Shown here: in pieces, positions 51,754 to 60,044 of the stretch
Layout: every line of letters starts with the position of its first letter
Position numbering within the stretch: position 1 is the first letter of the stretch
Source: Novosphingobium album (ex Hu et al. 2023)
GTDB lineage: Bacteria; Pseudomonadota; Alphaproteobacteria; Sphingomonadales; Sphingomonadaceae
Length of the DNA stretch: 64,000 nucleotides
Assembly (NCBI RefSeq): GCF_022832385.1
Contig: NZ_JALHLE010000033.1
Location: 18,852 to 82,851 of the forward strand
Direction: 5' to 3'
Notes under the pieces: generated by a model
Database searches by the model: none
Told to the model about the DNA's origin: nothing
What the model saw: only the letters and a program-made list of their open reading frames with translations
Translations under genes and position numbers: made by a program

Positions 51754-52990
51754 TCCCTATACCCTCCCAAATGGAGAGACTAACCGCACCTCCGGAGAAC
51801 TTACGCATTGAAATAGCATCGAGTAAATCGTTTCCGACACGGCCGAACAGGTAGCAAAGGCCGAAAGCCATCTGGCTTTGTGGCAGAAATACCGCCACCA
51901 GCCCAACCATGGCAAGGAAGCCCCCACAACCAACGAGCGCGTTGCGCCGGGTGAGAGCCGCGCCACCGATCTGGGTCAGAACGGTAGAGCAAGGACCAAC
52001 GAAAGTGGAAGCAAGCGGATAAACGAGGTAGCCAAACGCCGACCATCGCATCGCCGGATCAATGCCAAACATGCCTGAAAAAGTCAGGGCCCCAATCAGC
52101 ACCACTGCGCCACCGATCACGCTCAACAGACGCACGCGGGCCAGGTTTCTGAGAATATCGGGCCTGAGGCCGAACGGCTGGTCTTTCCCTCCACTTCGCA
52201 GGCTCGACAGATTGATCAGCAGGAAACGTGTCGGAACAAAACTGAAAAGCGTACCTACGGAAATCGACAAGGTGGCGAGAGCGACAGCTTCCGGCCCATA
52301 AAGCCGGCCGAGCAGCACAGGAACGAGGTTGACGTAAAAAGCGAGGGCAGCCGCTCCGGCCATGTATTCGCCCTGCCATCTGACCCAGCCCCAGACTTCA
52401 TGGATGGCAACAACTGCGCTGCGGATGCCATCATGGCTGTGTTTATCGACGAGAGCCGCTGACCTGTTGGACAGCCAGAAGATGTGGTAGCAGGTCAGAC
52501 TGATGATGGAGAGTGTCGTCGCGGCAATAACGCTGGTGTCTGGCTTGCCGCTCCACACGAGATTGGCGATCCAATAGCTGAGATTGAGGACCGTCATTCC
52601 AAAAAGCGCCGTCGCGGCGGAATTGACCGGTTTGCGCTGAAAGATGGCTTGGGACTCAACCGCGTTCATCAACGTTACTGCCAGAACCATGCCCACTGCG
52701 GCGAACACCGAACTGGTATTACCGACTAACAGCACGACTGAAGCGGCGATGACGGTCGCCAAGCACAGATAGAGCCATGCGCCGCGCACCGATGTTCCAG
52801 CGCTTTGGTGTTGACGCGCAACATAGGCTGGAACGAAGCCCGCGAAAACAATTCCGACCGCAAGCGAAGCTTCGGCAAGGTAAAGCCTGAGTACGCCATA
52901 AATTTCAAGACCGAGCGCTGCAGTGAGGCCAACTGCCAGAACAACGGGAGCAAACCGCGCCGCAATAATGACAACAAACTGCCTCGACAT
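51746..52990 (-). CDS. Polysaccharide flippase (Wzx/MOP-like)
   Basis: About 414 residues from ATG 52990 (MSRQFVVIIAARFAPVVLAV) with about 12 TM segments. Topology and position match MOP-superfamily Wzx proteins that flip the undecaprenyl-linked repeat; individual motifs are weak, so the family call rests partly on context. An ATG nine codons upstream (MIEVGTELS) is an alternative start. It begins 170 nt after the sulfotransferase stop and is followed directly by the GT26 gene. Confidence 0.75.
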   Translation of the reverse strand: MSRQFVVIIAARFAPVVLAVGLTAALGLEIYGVLRLYLAEASLAVGIVFAGFVPAYVARQHQSAGTSVRGAWLYLCLATVIAASVVLLVGNTSSVFAAVGMVLAVTLMNAVESQAIFQRKPVNSAATALFGMTVLNLSYWIANLVWSGKPDTSVIAATTLSIISLTCYHIFWLSNRSAALVDKHSHDGIRSAVVAIHEVWGWVRWQGEYMAGAAALAFYVNLVPVLLGRLYGPEAVALATLSISVGTLFSFVPTRFLLINLSSLRSGGKDQPFGLRPDILRNLARVRLLSVIGGAVVLIGALTFSGMFGIDPAMRWSAFGYLVYPLASTFVGPCSTVLTQIGGAALTRRNALVGCGGFLAMVGLVAVFLPQSQMAFGLCYLFGRVGNDLLDAISMRKFSGGAVSLSIWEGIGND

Positions 52991-53160
52991 GCTCAATTCG
53001 GTCCCGACCTCAATCAATCACGCAAAGCAAAATGCGGTTGTCCCGTTGCGCTTGTCCACACGGGAAAACCCCCTCGAATTCCGGGTGATATCCATGAGGA
53101 AGGGACTTCGGATTTCAGGCATATCGATTTCATGAATGGCCCGCACAAGCTTGTAGCCAT

Positions 53161-53940
53161 TCACGCCTTCGGCTCCTCGGGCTTGTAGCGTAAATCATGG
53201 ATTTCATGCAGACGCATGAGCGTGGCATCGTCGACATCCTGCCAGTAGACGTCGTTCTCGCGAACCTTGGCCTTCACGAAAGTCTCGGAAGTGGCAATCG
53301 AGTTGAAACGATAGAAAGTCTCGTCTTCGACCATGCTGTCACGCGCAACCTTGGCGCTCGCGCGTGTAGCCACATCGCCGATACCGTCATGATTGCCGTA
53401 TCCAAGATGCCTGAGGGCGTCGGCGTAGACACGTGCACTATCACGCACAAGTTCTTCGTAGTCGACGACGACGATGCGCTGCCATGGCGCAGCCTTGGTG
53501 CTGTAGGACGACATGAAGCGCTCATACCGCGACACACCTGCAGGAGAAGTCAGAAATCGCTTGAACGACCCCTCGTATCCAAAATGCTGGCGGCTGTATT
53601 CATACCAGCTCGGCATCAGCGTACGCACGTTGCGACGCATCACGAAGATGGCGTTGTAGCTCAAATCGTTGTCGTAGTGGGTCTTTTGCAGCGGAAACCC
53701 TTTTCCCTCACTGAAATAGCCTGCGATGTGAAGGTCCCTCACGAGGAGGTTGTGGTTGAACCACGTCGTCTCCGGAGTAACGCCATGAAGCTCACCGAGC
53801 GCGTTGCTCAATCCGTAGGTAAACATCGTGATGCCGGACTTTGGAAATTCGGCAACGCCCACACAATTGAAAGGCACGATCGGGCATCGCCGGCGCAGCG
53901 CTCGCTTGAGCTTGAGCTTCAACTCAGGGGGCAAGGACAT
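53161..53940 (-). CDS. PAPS-dependent sulfotransferase-like protein (2)
   Basis: 259 residues from ATG 53940 (MSLPPELKLKLKRALRRRCP). The 5'-phosphosulfate loop is EFPKSGITMFTYGLSNAL (Pro33-Lys34-Ser-Gly) and the 3'-phosphate motif is FVMRRNVRTLMPSWYEYSRQ (Arg102/103, Ser111). RIVVVDYEELVRDS is the usual following strand. It is a different subfamily from the sulfotransferase at 47265, so two sulfation positions are possible. The start lies 17 nt inside the acetyltransferase gene, with GAGAG ahead of it, indicating coupling. Confidence 0.88.
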   Translation of the reverse strand: MSLPPELKLKLKRALRRRCPIVPFNCVGVAEFPKSGITMFTYGLSNALGELHGVTPETTWFNHNLLVRDLHIAGYFSEGKGFPLQKTHYDNDLSYNAIFVMRRNVRTLMPSWYEYSRQHFGYEGSFKRFLTSPAGVSRYERFMSSYSTKAAPWQRIVVVDYEELVRDSARVYADALRHLGYGNHDGIGDVATRASAKVARDSMVEDETFYRFNSIATSETFVKAKVRENDVYWQDVDDATLMRLHEIHDLRYKPEEPKA

Positions 53941-54475
53941 ACTGATAACTCTCGTTTCTGCCTTTGACTGCATATTGGGGGCGGATGCAGCGCGCCGGAT
54001 TGCCACCCCAAAAGGCCTGACGGCTGGTCGGTTTGGTTACGACGGAGCCAGGAGCAACAACGCAATGGCCACGAAGATGGGCGCCAGGGCAGATGATCGC
54101 CCGTGAATAGATGAAGACGCCGGGCCCAACGACCGTCGGCTTCGCTCTCGTCGGACGAAAGATTTGCTGGTGATCATGGCCATAGCTGAAGATCGCGGTC
54201 CCGGACGAAACGGCAACGTCCGCCATCAGGACCAGCCCACCGCGATTGTCGAGCAGAACCGAGTGATTGACAATCACTCGCTCGCGTATGCGTAACGTGT
54301 TCGGCTTCAGAGAGAGGATCCGGACGCCGCGCTGCAGCGACGCGGACCAGGCCACACGCTGACCGATGGCCTTGAGCAGGGCCACGCGCGCAATAGAGAA
54401 CGGCAGGAGAAGCAGAAGAAGATTGATGACCCAGATGCAGATGAAATAGCATTGTCGGATCAAGCTCTTAAACAA
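53924..54475 (-). CDS. Left-handed beta-helix (hexapeptide) acetyltransferase
   Basis: 183 residues. An N-terminal hydrophobic segment (FICIWVINLLLLLLPFSIA) is followed by hexapeptide repeats: RIRERVIVNHSVLLDNRGGL, ADVAVSSGTAIFSYGHD, and KPTVVGPGVFIYSRAIICPG then AHLRGHCVVAPGSVVTK. GGNPARCIRP closes the domain as in WcaF/MaA-type enzymes. It O-acetylates a sugar of the repeat, presumably at the membrane because of the N-terminal segment. Adds a second acylation activity to the locus along with the acyltransferase-3 protein. Confidence 0.88.
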   Translation of the reverse strand: MFKSLIRQCYFICIWVINLLLLLLPFSIARVALLKAIGQRVAWSASLQRGVRILSLKPNTLRIRERVIVNHSVLLDNRGGLVLMADVAVSSGTAIFSYGHDHQQIFRPTRAKPTVVGPGVFIYSRAIICPGAHLRGHCVVAPGSVVTKPTSRQAFWGGNPARCIRPQYAVKGRNESYQYVLAP

Positions 54476-55027
54476 GACATCTCGCTCCCTTTGAACGCTC
54501 AGGTGCTCTGCAATCGTTCTTAGCCTTGCTCAAGGAACTGTCCACAGGTCCGGCAAACACTATCCTCGACATCGATTTTATGTGGCCTCCCCATGTTACG
54601 AAGGCGATCTGCAGTCATCGGCTTGCCCCGCGCCCCGTTTCGCAGGGTCATGCACGATCCTGGCTTCAAAGCCCATAGACTATTCCCGCTTTTCCTTAGC
54701 GTCAGGACCCATTATTCACGCCATCGAGGCCCCCGAATGGCGAACATATCGGGGCAAATTGTCCGCCGGGAAGGCTGGTTACCTTTCCCAGGGCGATTTG
54801 GTTCGAGATGGAATCCATCCGGGCCTCCAGCAGGGATTTGTCCAAAATGGCCCAGCGCCGATGCGGAGTTGGAGCAATGGTCGCCAACCATCCGTACCGC
54901 ACGCGCGCGCGTTCAGCTGAACGTTTCGGACGGCCTTTGCCCACGAGAACTCCATTTCGCAAATCGGAGCGCCACGGCTGTCAGGCTGCTGCAGACGGCA
55001 TCCAGCGCATGCGCGACTGATCCACTG
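54476..55027. other. 552-bp region without a recognised gene inside the polysaccharide locus
   Basis: It separates the TPR-like gene from the acetyltransferase. Several open frames exist on both strands, but none has a recognisable domain or a good Shine-Dalgarno. The sequence is more GC-rich than its flanks. It may hold a second promoter for the downstream group or be a decayed gene. Confidence 0.5.
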
Positions 55028-56245
55028 CTACTGAACGATGGCCAGCTTATCAAACCATGTGTTCGTATCACCTTCCGGCGCCGCCTCAAGCTTCACCCAT
55101 TGCGTGACACAGTCCTGTGCGGGAACATCAAATTCGAACCGAAAAGACCGGCCATTTTCCCCCGCAGGAGGCAGAACGAATCTCCCCAACACCTTACCGT
55201 GCTCGCAAAGTATGCCGATGGCGGGCCGGCCGGCAATATTGGCAGGCACGCGCCCGGCCGTACCGGTCAGTGCGTGACGGCCTGCGGCAAGACCGACCAA
55301 TTGCGTTGCCGCAACCCCGGCCATATCTTCTTGCGTTTCAATCCATAGACCAAAACCACCTGTGGGCACGGAACTTCGAAACGCATGGATGTTTTCATCC
55401 TTGCGCAAGGACCAGGCAAATGGAAGCGTGCCAGTAACCTCTTCGAAGTCTCCTCCTTGCATCGTTCGAGTTGACCCTGCTCGGCCCTCCAGTCGATTCA
55501 CGGTGTTGATGGCTTCGCGTTCGGCATTCAGCGCGACCATACGAAGAAGGATGCTCTCAACCAGACGACGCTCTCCCGGACGCGACAGGTCCGGTTTCAG
55601 CGCCGCAACGACGGCCGACATCGCCTGAGGGTCATTCCCTTTGGCGCTCATCATGAAGGCGAACTCGTCCGACCATGACGGGCGCTCTGCCAGAACGGGC
55701 AATAGGTTCTCAAGAATCGCGGGCTCTGCAATAGCCTCGACCAATATGGGTATGAGGGTCTGGCGGCTTTCTTTCGATACCCGCATTGCCCGATCGTAAT
55801 GGAGGATCACTTCATGAACATCATCACGGTTTACCGCATCCTCAACAAGCCACATCTGGGACAGCAAATTACGGCGTGACATCGCCTCCGACAGGCGGAA
55901 AAGCTTGCGGGCATGCGACGTATCATGCCGGTAGTCCGCGACCGCCCCCAGCATGCCAAGTGCATAACTGTTGACCGGTTCACGCAGCGCTGCGTCTCGA
56001 AGTGACTTGTGCATCTGCGCAAGTTCCGCGGACTGCACAGGTGGAGCGTTCAGCGTGTTTCCCGCACTTGCCACCCTCGGCATTACACCTGCAGGCCACC
56101 ATTCATTGGCCAGGTCAGGGTATCTCTCACCAAACGCGAAATTGAGTGAAACCCCAATCGACACCCACAAGGCCAGCACGGTGCCAAACAAGATCGCAAC
56201 TAGGCGGACGACATTTAGAACACCTGGCACATGCGAACCGTTCAT
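55028..56245 (-). CDS. Single-pass membrane protein with TPR-like helical domain
   Basis: 405 residues from ATG 56245 (MNGSHVPGVLNVV), which shares one base with the wzc stop. One N-terminal TM (VVRLVAILFGTVLALWVSIG) is followed by an exported helical domain of repeat character: ALREPVNSYALGMLGAVADY then DTSHARKLFRLSEAMSRRNL, and VEAIAEPAILENLLPVLAER. The C-terminal 130 residues are a beta-rich, jelly-roll-like domain. TPR proteins at this place often organise the export complex. The family is not recognised. Co-transcribed with wza and wzc. Confidence 0.75.
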   Translation of the reverse strand: MNGSHVPGVLNVVRLVAILFGTVLALWVSIGVSLNFAFGERYPDLANEWWPAGVMPRVASAGNTLNAPPVQSAELAQMHKSLRDAALREPVNSYALGMLGAVADYRHDTSHARKLFRLSEAMSRRNLLSQMWLVEDAVNRDDVHEVILHYDRAMRVSKESRQTLIPILVEAIAEPAILENLLPVLAERPSWSDEFAFMMSAKGNDPQAMSAVVAALKPDLSRPGERRLVESILLRMVALNAEREAINTVNRLEGRAGSTRTMQGGDFEEVTGTLPFAWSLRKDENIHAFRSSVPTGGFGLWIETQEDMAGVAATQLVGLAAGRHALTGTAGRVPANIAGRPAIGILCEHGKVLGRFVLPPAGENGRSFRFEFDVPAQDCVTQWVKLEAAPEGDTNTWFDKLAIVQ

Positions 56246-58473
56246 CACCTGGCGGCTTTTCCGGAATCGGGTTCGCCATAGCCATAGCCGTAACCATAGC
56301 CGTAGTCGTAGCCGTAACCGGTGAAAGCCTGCTTCGAATCAAACTTTGTTACGATCGCACCAAGGAGATTGATTTCGGCGGCACGAAGCCGTGAAAGCGC
56401 AGTTCGGATGCTCGATTTCTTGGTGCTGTGCGCCTCAATGACGAAACAGACCCCCTCGACCTGATTGGCGAGCAGCGGTGCATCGGCAAAACCCATCACG
56501 GGCGGTGCGTCGATAATAACGTAATCAAAATCGGGTGTGAGTTCGTCAAGAATATCTTTGAAGTGCGTGTCAGCAAGCAACTCAGCTGCGCTTGGCGGTT
56601 GAGGACCCGCAGGAATAATTGACAGGTTTTTGATCTCCGTTGCCTGGACGGTATCAGCGGCCTTCATGGATCCGGTCAAAAGATTGCTCAGACCGCGCGC
56701 CCCATCACACTGAAACATATAGTGAATGCTAGGCGCACGCATGTCACTGTCAATAAGCAGAACATTGCGGCCTTGAGCTGCCAAGGTCTTTGCCAAGCCG
56801 TAAGACGTGAGCGATTTACCTTCCGCCGGCCGTGAACTGGTGACGGCGAGGGTTTTTGGAAAACCATGACTTGTGGTCAACGCCAACGCTGTCTGGACCG
56901 AAAAATACGCCTCGCTCAGCATCGATTTCTGATCGAGCAGCGCCGTTACCGGATCCTCGGTCGCCTTGGGCACCACCCCGATCAGGGGTATGTGCAGAAG
57001 CTCGACTACTTCGGCGGGATCAGAAAGTGTATCTTCGAACATTTCGAGGATGAACGCCAATCCGAGCCCGATGGCGCCACCAGCAATCAGCGAGATCGCC
57101 AAATTGATTAGCAGTTTCGGCTGCGACGGCTTCTCAGGGACATCGCCGGGATCGACAACAGCGATATTATTGATACCGACACCGCCAGCAACGCCGATTT
57201 CCTTGTAGCGCTGCAAGAGTGCATCATACAATTGTCGGTTTGTATCGGCTTCACGCATCAGTATATTGTACTGCGTGCTGCGCCGACGCAGATCGAACAA
57301 TTTGGATTTTAGTGAATCAACCTGCTCCTGAAGCGCAGCCTCCCGCTTTTCGGCAGCATGATACGTGTTTTCCAGGGTAACCTGCACCCGTGCGTTTTCT
57401 TGAGCGATTGATTTATCCAGCGAAGCAATTTTCGCCTTCAAGGACCGGGCGGGAGGGTACGCGGGATCGAAGCGTTGCAACATGTCCGCATACTGTGATG
57501 TGAGTTGGGCGCGTTGCGCGCGCATCTCCGAGATGGCACTGTTTGACAATGCCTCTTGGACGGCAGCGTCTCGCGATTTCAGGCGGCTCTGCGCTTCAAT
57601 TCGCTCAGCCGTAGCAGTCGACAGTTCCTTGTTCAAAGAAACAAGATCTTCCGTCACCAGCGAGCGCTCGGGCCCGCTTCCAGATATGCCTTGTGAGCCA
57701 TTGTCGCTGGGCAGGCTCACGATGCCTTGCCGGGCAGCATAGTCGACCAGTTGCCTCTCCGCGAGGTCAGTCCGATTTCGCAATTGCCCGAGACGATCTT
57801 CGAGGAATTTGCGAGCATATGCAGTAGCAGCATATCGGCGATCAAGTGTCGCCTTAATGAAATGCGTGGCCCATGCATCAACAATTTTCTTCGAAAATTT
57901 TGGATCAGGGCTAGTGAAGCTAATCGTCGCCAGACTGGAAAGATCTTCGATTGAGACACTCACGTTGTTGAGTAGTATGTCTCTGGCCTCTCTCAAGCGC
58001 TCTTCACGGGTGGATGCGCCAACGACAAGATGATCGTTTTCAAACCAGTCAGATGCCTTATTTGATTTGAACATTTCAAAAAAGGCTGCATTGTCTTGCA
58101 AACGATTATCGGCCGCCACGGCTTCGGCAAGGGTAACTGATGTCAGCAAACCTTCCTGTGTCGCATAAAATTCGGGATTGACTACATTTGGTGCAGTAGC
58201 ATCAACGCCTTGAACGTTAGTGAAATTTCCGTCTTCGCGACGAATTTCAAGAATACTGGTCGATTTGTACTGGGGCGTCATCAACAGCGTAACAATTAGC
58301 CCAAGCAGAAATACTGCTGATACCACCGTCGCAACAAGCCATTTACGCCTGTCCAGAATCGACAAAACCTGTGGCAAGTTAATGTTGAAGTTGGCGTCGT
58401 TCGATCCATCCAAATCCACAAAATGGTTGGCATCGGCATCGTGCATTGCGTTTACACTGGCTCTATACTGCAT
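56245..58473 (-). CDS. Wzc-like polysaccharide co-polymerase with BY-kinase domain
   Basis: 742 residues. The Wzz domain has TM1 about 46-66 and TM2 about 455-475, enclosing a long periplasmic coiled-coil region (about 220-430, including AQSRLKSRDAAVQEALSNSA). The cytoplasmic bacterial tyrosine kinase follows: Walker A TSSRPAEGKS (545-554), Walker A' VLLIDSDMRAP (571-581) and Walker B YVIIDAPP (651-658). The C-terminal Tyr cluster is GYGYDYGYGYGYGYGEP, with seven Tyr at every second residue (720-732), the expected autophosphorylation target. It controls chain length and export with the Wza-like protein. Start MQYRASVNAMHDAD. Confidence 0.95.
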   Translation of the reverse strand: MQYRASVNAMHDADANHFVDLDGSNDANFNINLPQVLSILDRRKWLVATVVSAVFLLGLIVTLLMTPQYKSTSILEIRREDGNFTNVQGVDATAPNVVNPEFYATQEGLLTSVTLAEAVAADNRLQDNAAFFEMFKSNKASDWFENDHLVVGASTREERLREARDILLNNVSVSIEDLSSLATISFTSPDPKFSKKIVDAWATHFIKATLDRRYAATAYARKFLEDRLGQLRNRTDLAERQLVDYAARQGIVSLPSDNGSQGISGSGPERSLVTEDLVSLNKELSTATAERIEAQSRLKSRDAAVQEALSNSAISEMRAQRAQLTSQYADMLQRFDPAYPPARSLKAKIASLDKSIAQENARVQVTLENTYHAAEKREAALQEQVDSLKSKLFDLRRRSTQYNILMREADTNRQLYDALLQRYKEIGVAGGVGINNIAVVDPGDVPEKPSQPKLLINLAISLIAGGAIGLGLAFILEMFEDTLSDPAEVVELLHIPLIGVVPKATEDPVTALLDQKSMLSEAYFSVQTALALTTSHGFPKTLAVTSSRPAEGKSLTSYGLAKTLAAQGRNVLLIDSDMRAPSIHYMFQCDGARGLSNLLTGSMKAADTVQATEIKNLSIIPAGPQPPSAAELLADTHFKDILDELTPDFDYVIIDAPPVMGFADAPLLANQVEGVCFVIEAHSTKKSSIRTALSRLRAAEINLLGAIVTKFDSKQAFTGYGYDYGYGYGYGYGEPDSGKAAR
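56275..56319 (-). repeat. Short tandem repeat coding for the Gly-Tyr tail of the Wzc-like kinase
   Basis: On the plus strand the motif CCATAGCCGTAA recurs with minor changes (CCATAG, CCGTAA, CCGTAG). A repeat of 6-nt units keeps the reading frame if slippage adds or removes units, so the number of tyrosines could vary between isolates. Confidence 0.7.
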
Positions 58474-58498
58474 GGATGTTCGCCACCTAGGACAAATA

Positions 58499-59212
58499 TT
58501 ATCGCAAAAGAATAATTAGCGGCGTAGTAATAAGCGGCGCGGCGGTAATGATGTCACGGAACAAACGCCGAGCCTGACTATCGCCGACATAAACAATATC
58601 ATTCGAAAATATTTCGGGATCATCGTACATGCCCTGCCGAATAGCACGCAGGTCATACAAGGCAGCGTATCGCTTTCCCTCCACAGTGCGAAATACCACA
58701 ACATAGTTTTCGCGGGCAAATTCCGTCGTACCTGCCGCCTGAGCGATTGCGCGCATCAACGACATGCGCCCGGCCAGGGGAAACACACCAGGTTTCGCCA
58801 CCGATCCATCGACGGTGAAGATCTGGCTTGCCGCGTTCGCGATGTTCACCGTCACCTGAGGATCGAGCACATGCGCCTGCCGGAGCTTTTTCTCGAGGAC
58901 ACTTGTGAGCTCGCCAGTCGTCAGTCCGGAAACCTGCAGCTGCCCGACCAAGGGTAGCGCAATCTGTCCGGTAAGGTCGACCGTGACGCTCTTGCTGAGC
59001 TCGGGGATACCAAAAACGTCTATATTCAGATTGTCTGATGGGCCAAGGACATAAGGCCTGGGAGGAATAACCAGATCTTCACGAACAGGCTCAGGAAGAG
59101 GCTTGTTTTCATAAATCGCCAGATCGGGCCGCCCTACCAATTCGGGTGCGGAACATGCCGAGCAAAGCAGTACGGCAATCGACGCACCACCTGTAATAAG
59201 TTTCTGGTTCAT
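58499..59212 (-). CDS. Wza-like outer membrane polysaccharide export lipoprotein
   Basis: 237 residues with a lipoprotein signal (MNQKLITGGASIAVLLCSAC, modified Cys20). The poly-export domain starts YVLGPSDNLNIDVFGIPELS and is followed by an SLBB-type domain (FTVDGSVAKPGVFPLAGRMS). The C-terminal part ends in a hydrophobic segment (IITAAPLITTPLIILLR), the place of the amphipathic outer-membrane helix of Wza. It is shorter than E. coli Wza (about 380) because it has one SLBB repeat. First gene of the minus-strand export group; it starts 26 nt before the Wzc gene. Confidence 0.93.
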   Translation of the reverse strand: MNQKLITGGASIAVLLCSACSAPELVGRPDLAIYENKPLPEPVREDLVIPPRPYVLGPSDNLNIDVFGIPELSKSVTVDLTGQIALPLVGQLQVSGLTTGELTSVLEKKLRQAHVLDPQVTVNIANAASQIFTVDGSVAKPGVFPLAGRMSLMRAIAQAAGTTEFARENYVVVFRTVEGKRYAALYDLRAIRQGMYDDPEIFSNDIVYVGDSQARRLFRDIITAAPLITTPLIILLR

Positions 59213-59359
59213 GAAAACCTTAGTGGAATGGCCAGCCCTCGTGAGGATGAGCGTTGGTTAGCCTTGGCATCGCCGGGTTACAACCCCCTTCCATGCGCCC
59301 TTCGAGAGGCGTAAACTGCATCAGTTTCCAGTTAGTCAGCTGCGACAATGCCACTGCGC

Positions 59360-59506
59360 TTAGCGCTCGTGCTTTTTGAGACCTCGGCGGCGGAGGCGCA
59401 CTTGGCGGCGGCGACGCGCCAAATTTATCCCGCCCACGCTGCCGGCAACTACAATCAGCGCAATCAAACAAAGCGCTATTATCTCGCGCACTTCCAAGCC
59501 AAACAT
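59360..59506 (-). CDS. 48-residue membrane peptide with Arg-rich tail
   Basis: The minus strand from ATG 59506 to the stop at 59360 reads MFGLEVREIIALCLIALIVV, then AGSVGGINLARRRRQVRLRR and RGLKKHER. A single hydrophobic segment (about 8-28) is followed by a strongly basic tail with 11 Arg/Lys in the last 19 residues. GGGGAG lies 11 nt upstream. It lies between the terminator of the neighbouring small gene and the wza gene, at the head of the export group. Family unknown; a regulator or scaffold is possible. Coding status is inferred from composition only. Confidence 0.5.
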   Translation of the reverse strand: MFGLEVREIIALCLIALIVVAGSVGGINLARRRRQVRLRRRGLKKHER

Positions 59507-59612
59507 CTCTTCGGATGCTCCCCACTTAAGGCATTGAAAATTTAATCCTCAGCCTCGGCAAAAAAGCTCTGCAGCGAAATTTTACCTGACTGGCCAATTT
59601 ACCCACAACCGG

Positions 59613-59645
59613 AAAAAAAATGGCGGCCCTTGCGAGACCGCCATT
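59613..59645 (-). terminator. Intrinsic terminator of the small secreted-protein gene
   Basis: AATGGCGG pairs with CCGCCATT over 8 bp around an 11-nt loop, followed on the minus strand by eight T. It is near-symmetric, so termination from the other side is possible. Confidence 0.9.
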
Positions 59646-59669
59646 CTTTTTATCACTTTCCGTGACAGC

Positions 59670-59897
59670 TCAGGGGCTGTCGGAACCGCTCGCAGCCGCG
59701 ACGACACCACCGATGACAACAGCACCGGCGATGACAGCGACAACCGTGCCGGTCATCTTGTTCGACTTCTTCGCCGAGGTCGAAGCCTTGACGCTAGCGA
59801 CCTTGGCGATCGAAAGCGGTGCGGCCGTATTCGCCAGCGCCGGAGTGGCGAACAGCGACGAGACGGCAACTGCGGCCAACAGTTTGCTCACGCGCAT
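59670..59897 (-). CDS. Small exported protein (YjbE-like composition)
   Basis: 75 residues. Signal peptide MRVSKLLAAVAVSSLFATPA with cleavage after ALA (residues 20-22), a Lys/Ser/Ala-rich middle (KVASVKASTSAKKSNKMTG), and a Gly/Val/Ala-rich hydrophobic end (VVAVIAGAVVIGGVVAAASG). Short proteins of this composition occur next to exopolysaccharide genes, but I do not claim homology. GGAG precedes the ATG, and a perfect 18-bp palindrome lies 14 nt upstream. Its own terminator follows, so it is a monocistronic, controlled gene. Confidence 0.7.
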   Translation of the reverse strand: MRVSKLLAAVAVSSLFATPALANTAAPLSIAKVASVKASTSAKKSNKMTGTVVAVIAGAVVIGGVVAAASGSDSP

Positions 59898-59910
59898 ATC
59901 TATGCTCCTT

Positions 59911-59928
59911 TGATTTAGATCTAAATCA
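59911..59928. promoter_or_regulatory. Perfect 18-bp palindrome, candidate operator
   Basis: TGATTTAGATCTAAATCA equals its reverse complement. It lies 14 bp upstream of the small secreted-protein ATG. A GATAAT -10 on the minus strand (59941-59936) would place the transcription start at the edge of the palindrome. Confidence 0.55.
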
Positions 59929-60044
59929 CCTTTTGATTATCAACGATTTCGCAAATGCACAAGCCAATTAGGCGGCCGGATCAAGGCGTTCGCCCAAACG
60001 AGCGCGATTTCGGACGAACTGAGCCTCTGAAAATCGGCGCTGTT

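Noticed and set aside
54593..55348. A plus-strand open frame overlapping the gene-free gap and the TPR-like gene
   Set aside because: It runs antisense through a well-supported gene and its translation has no recognisable domain.
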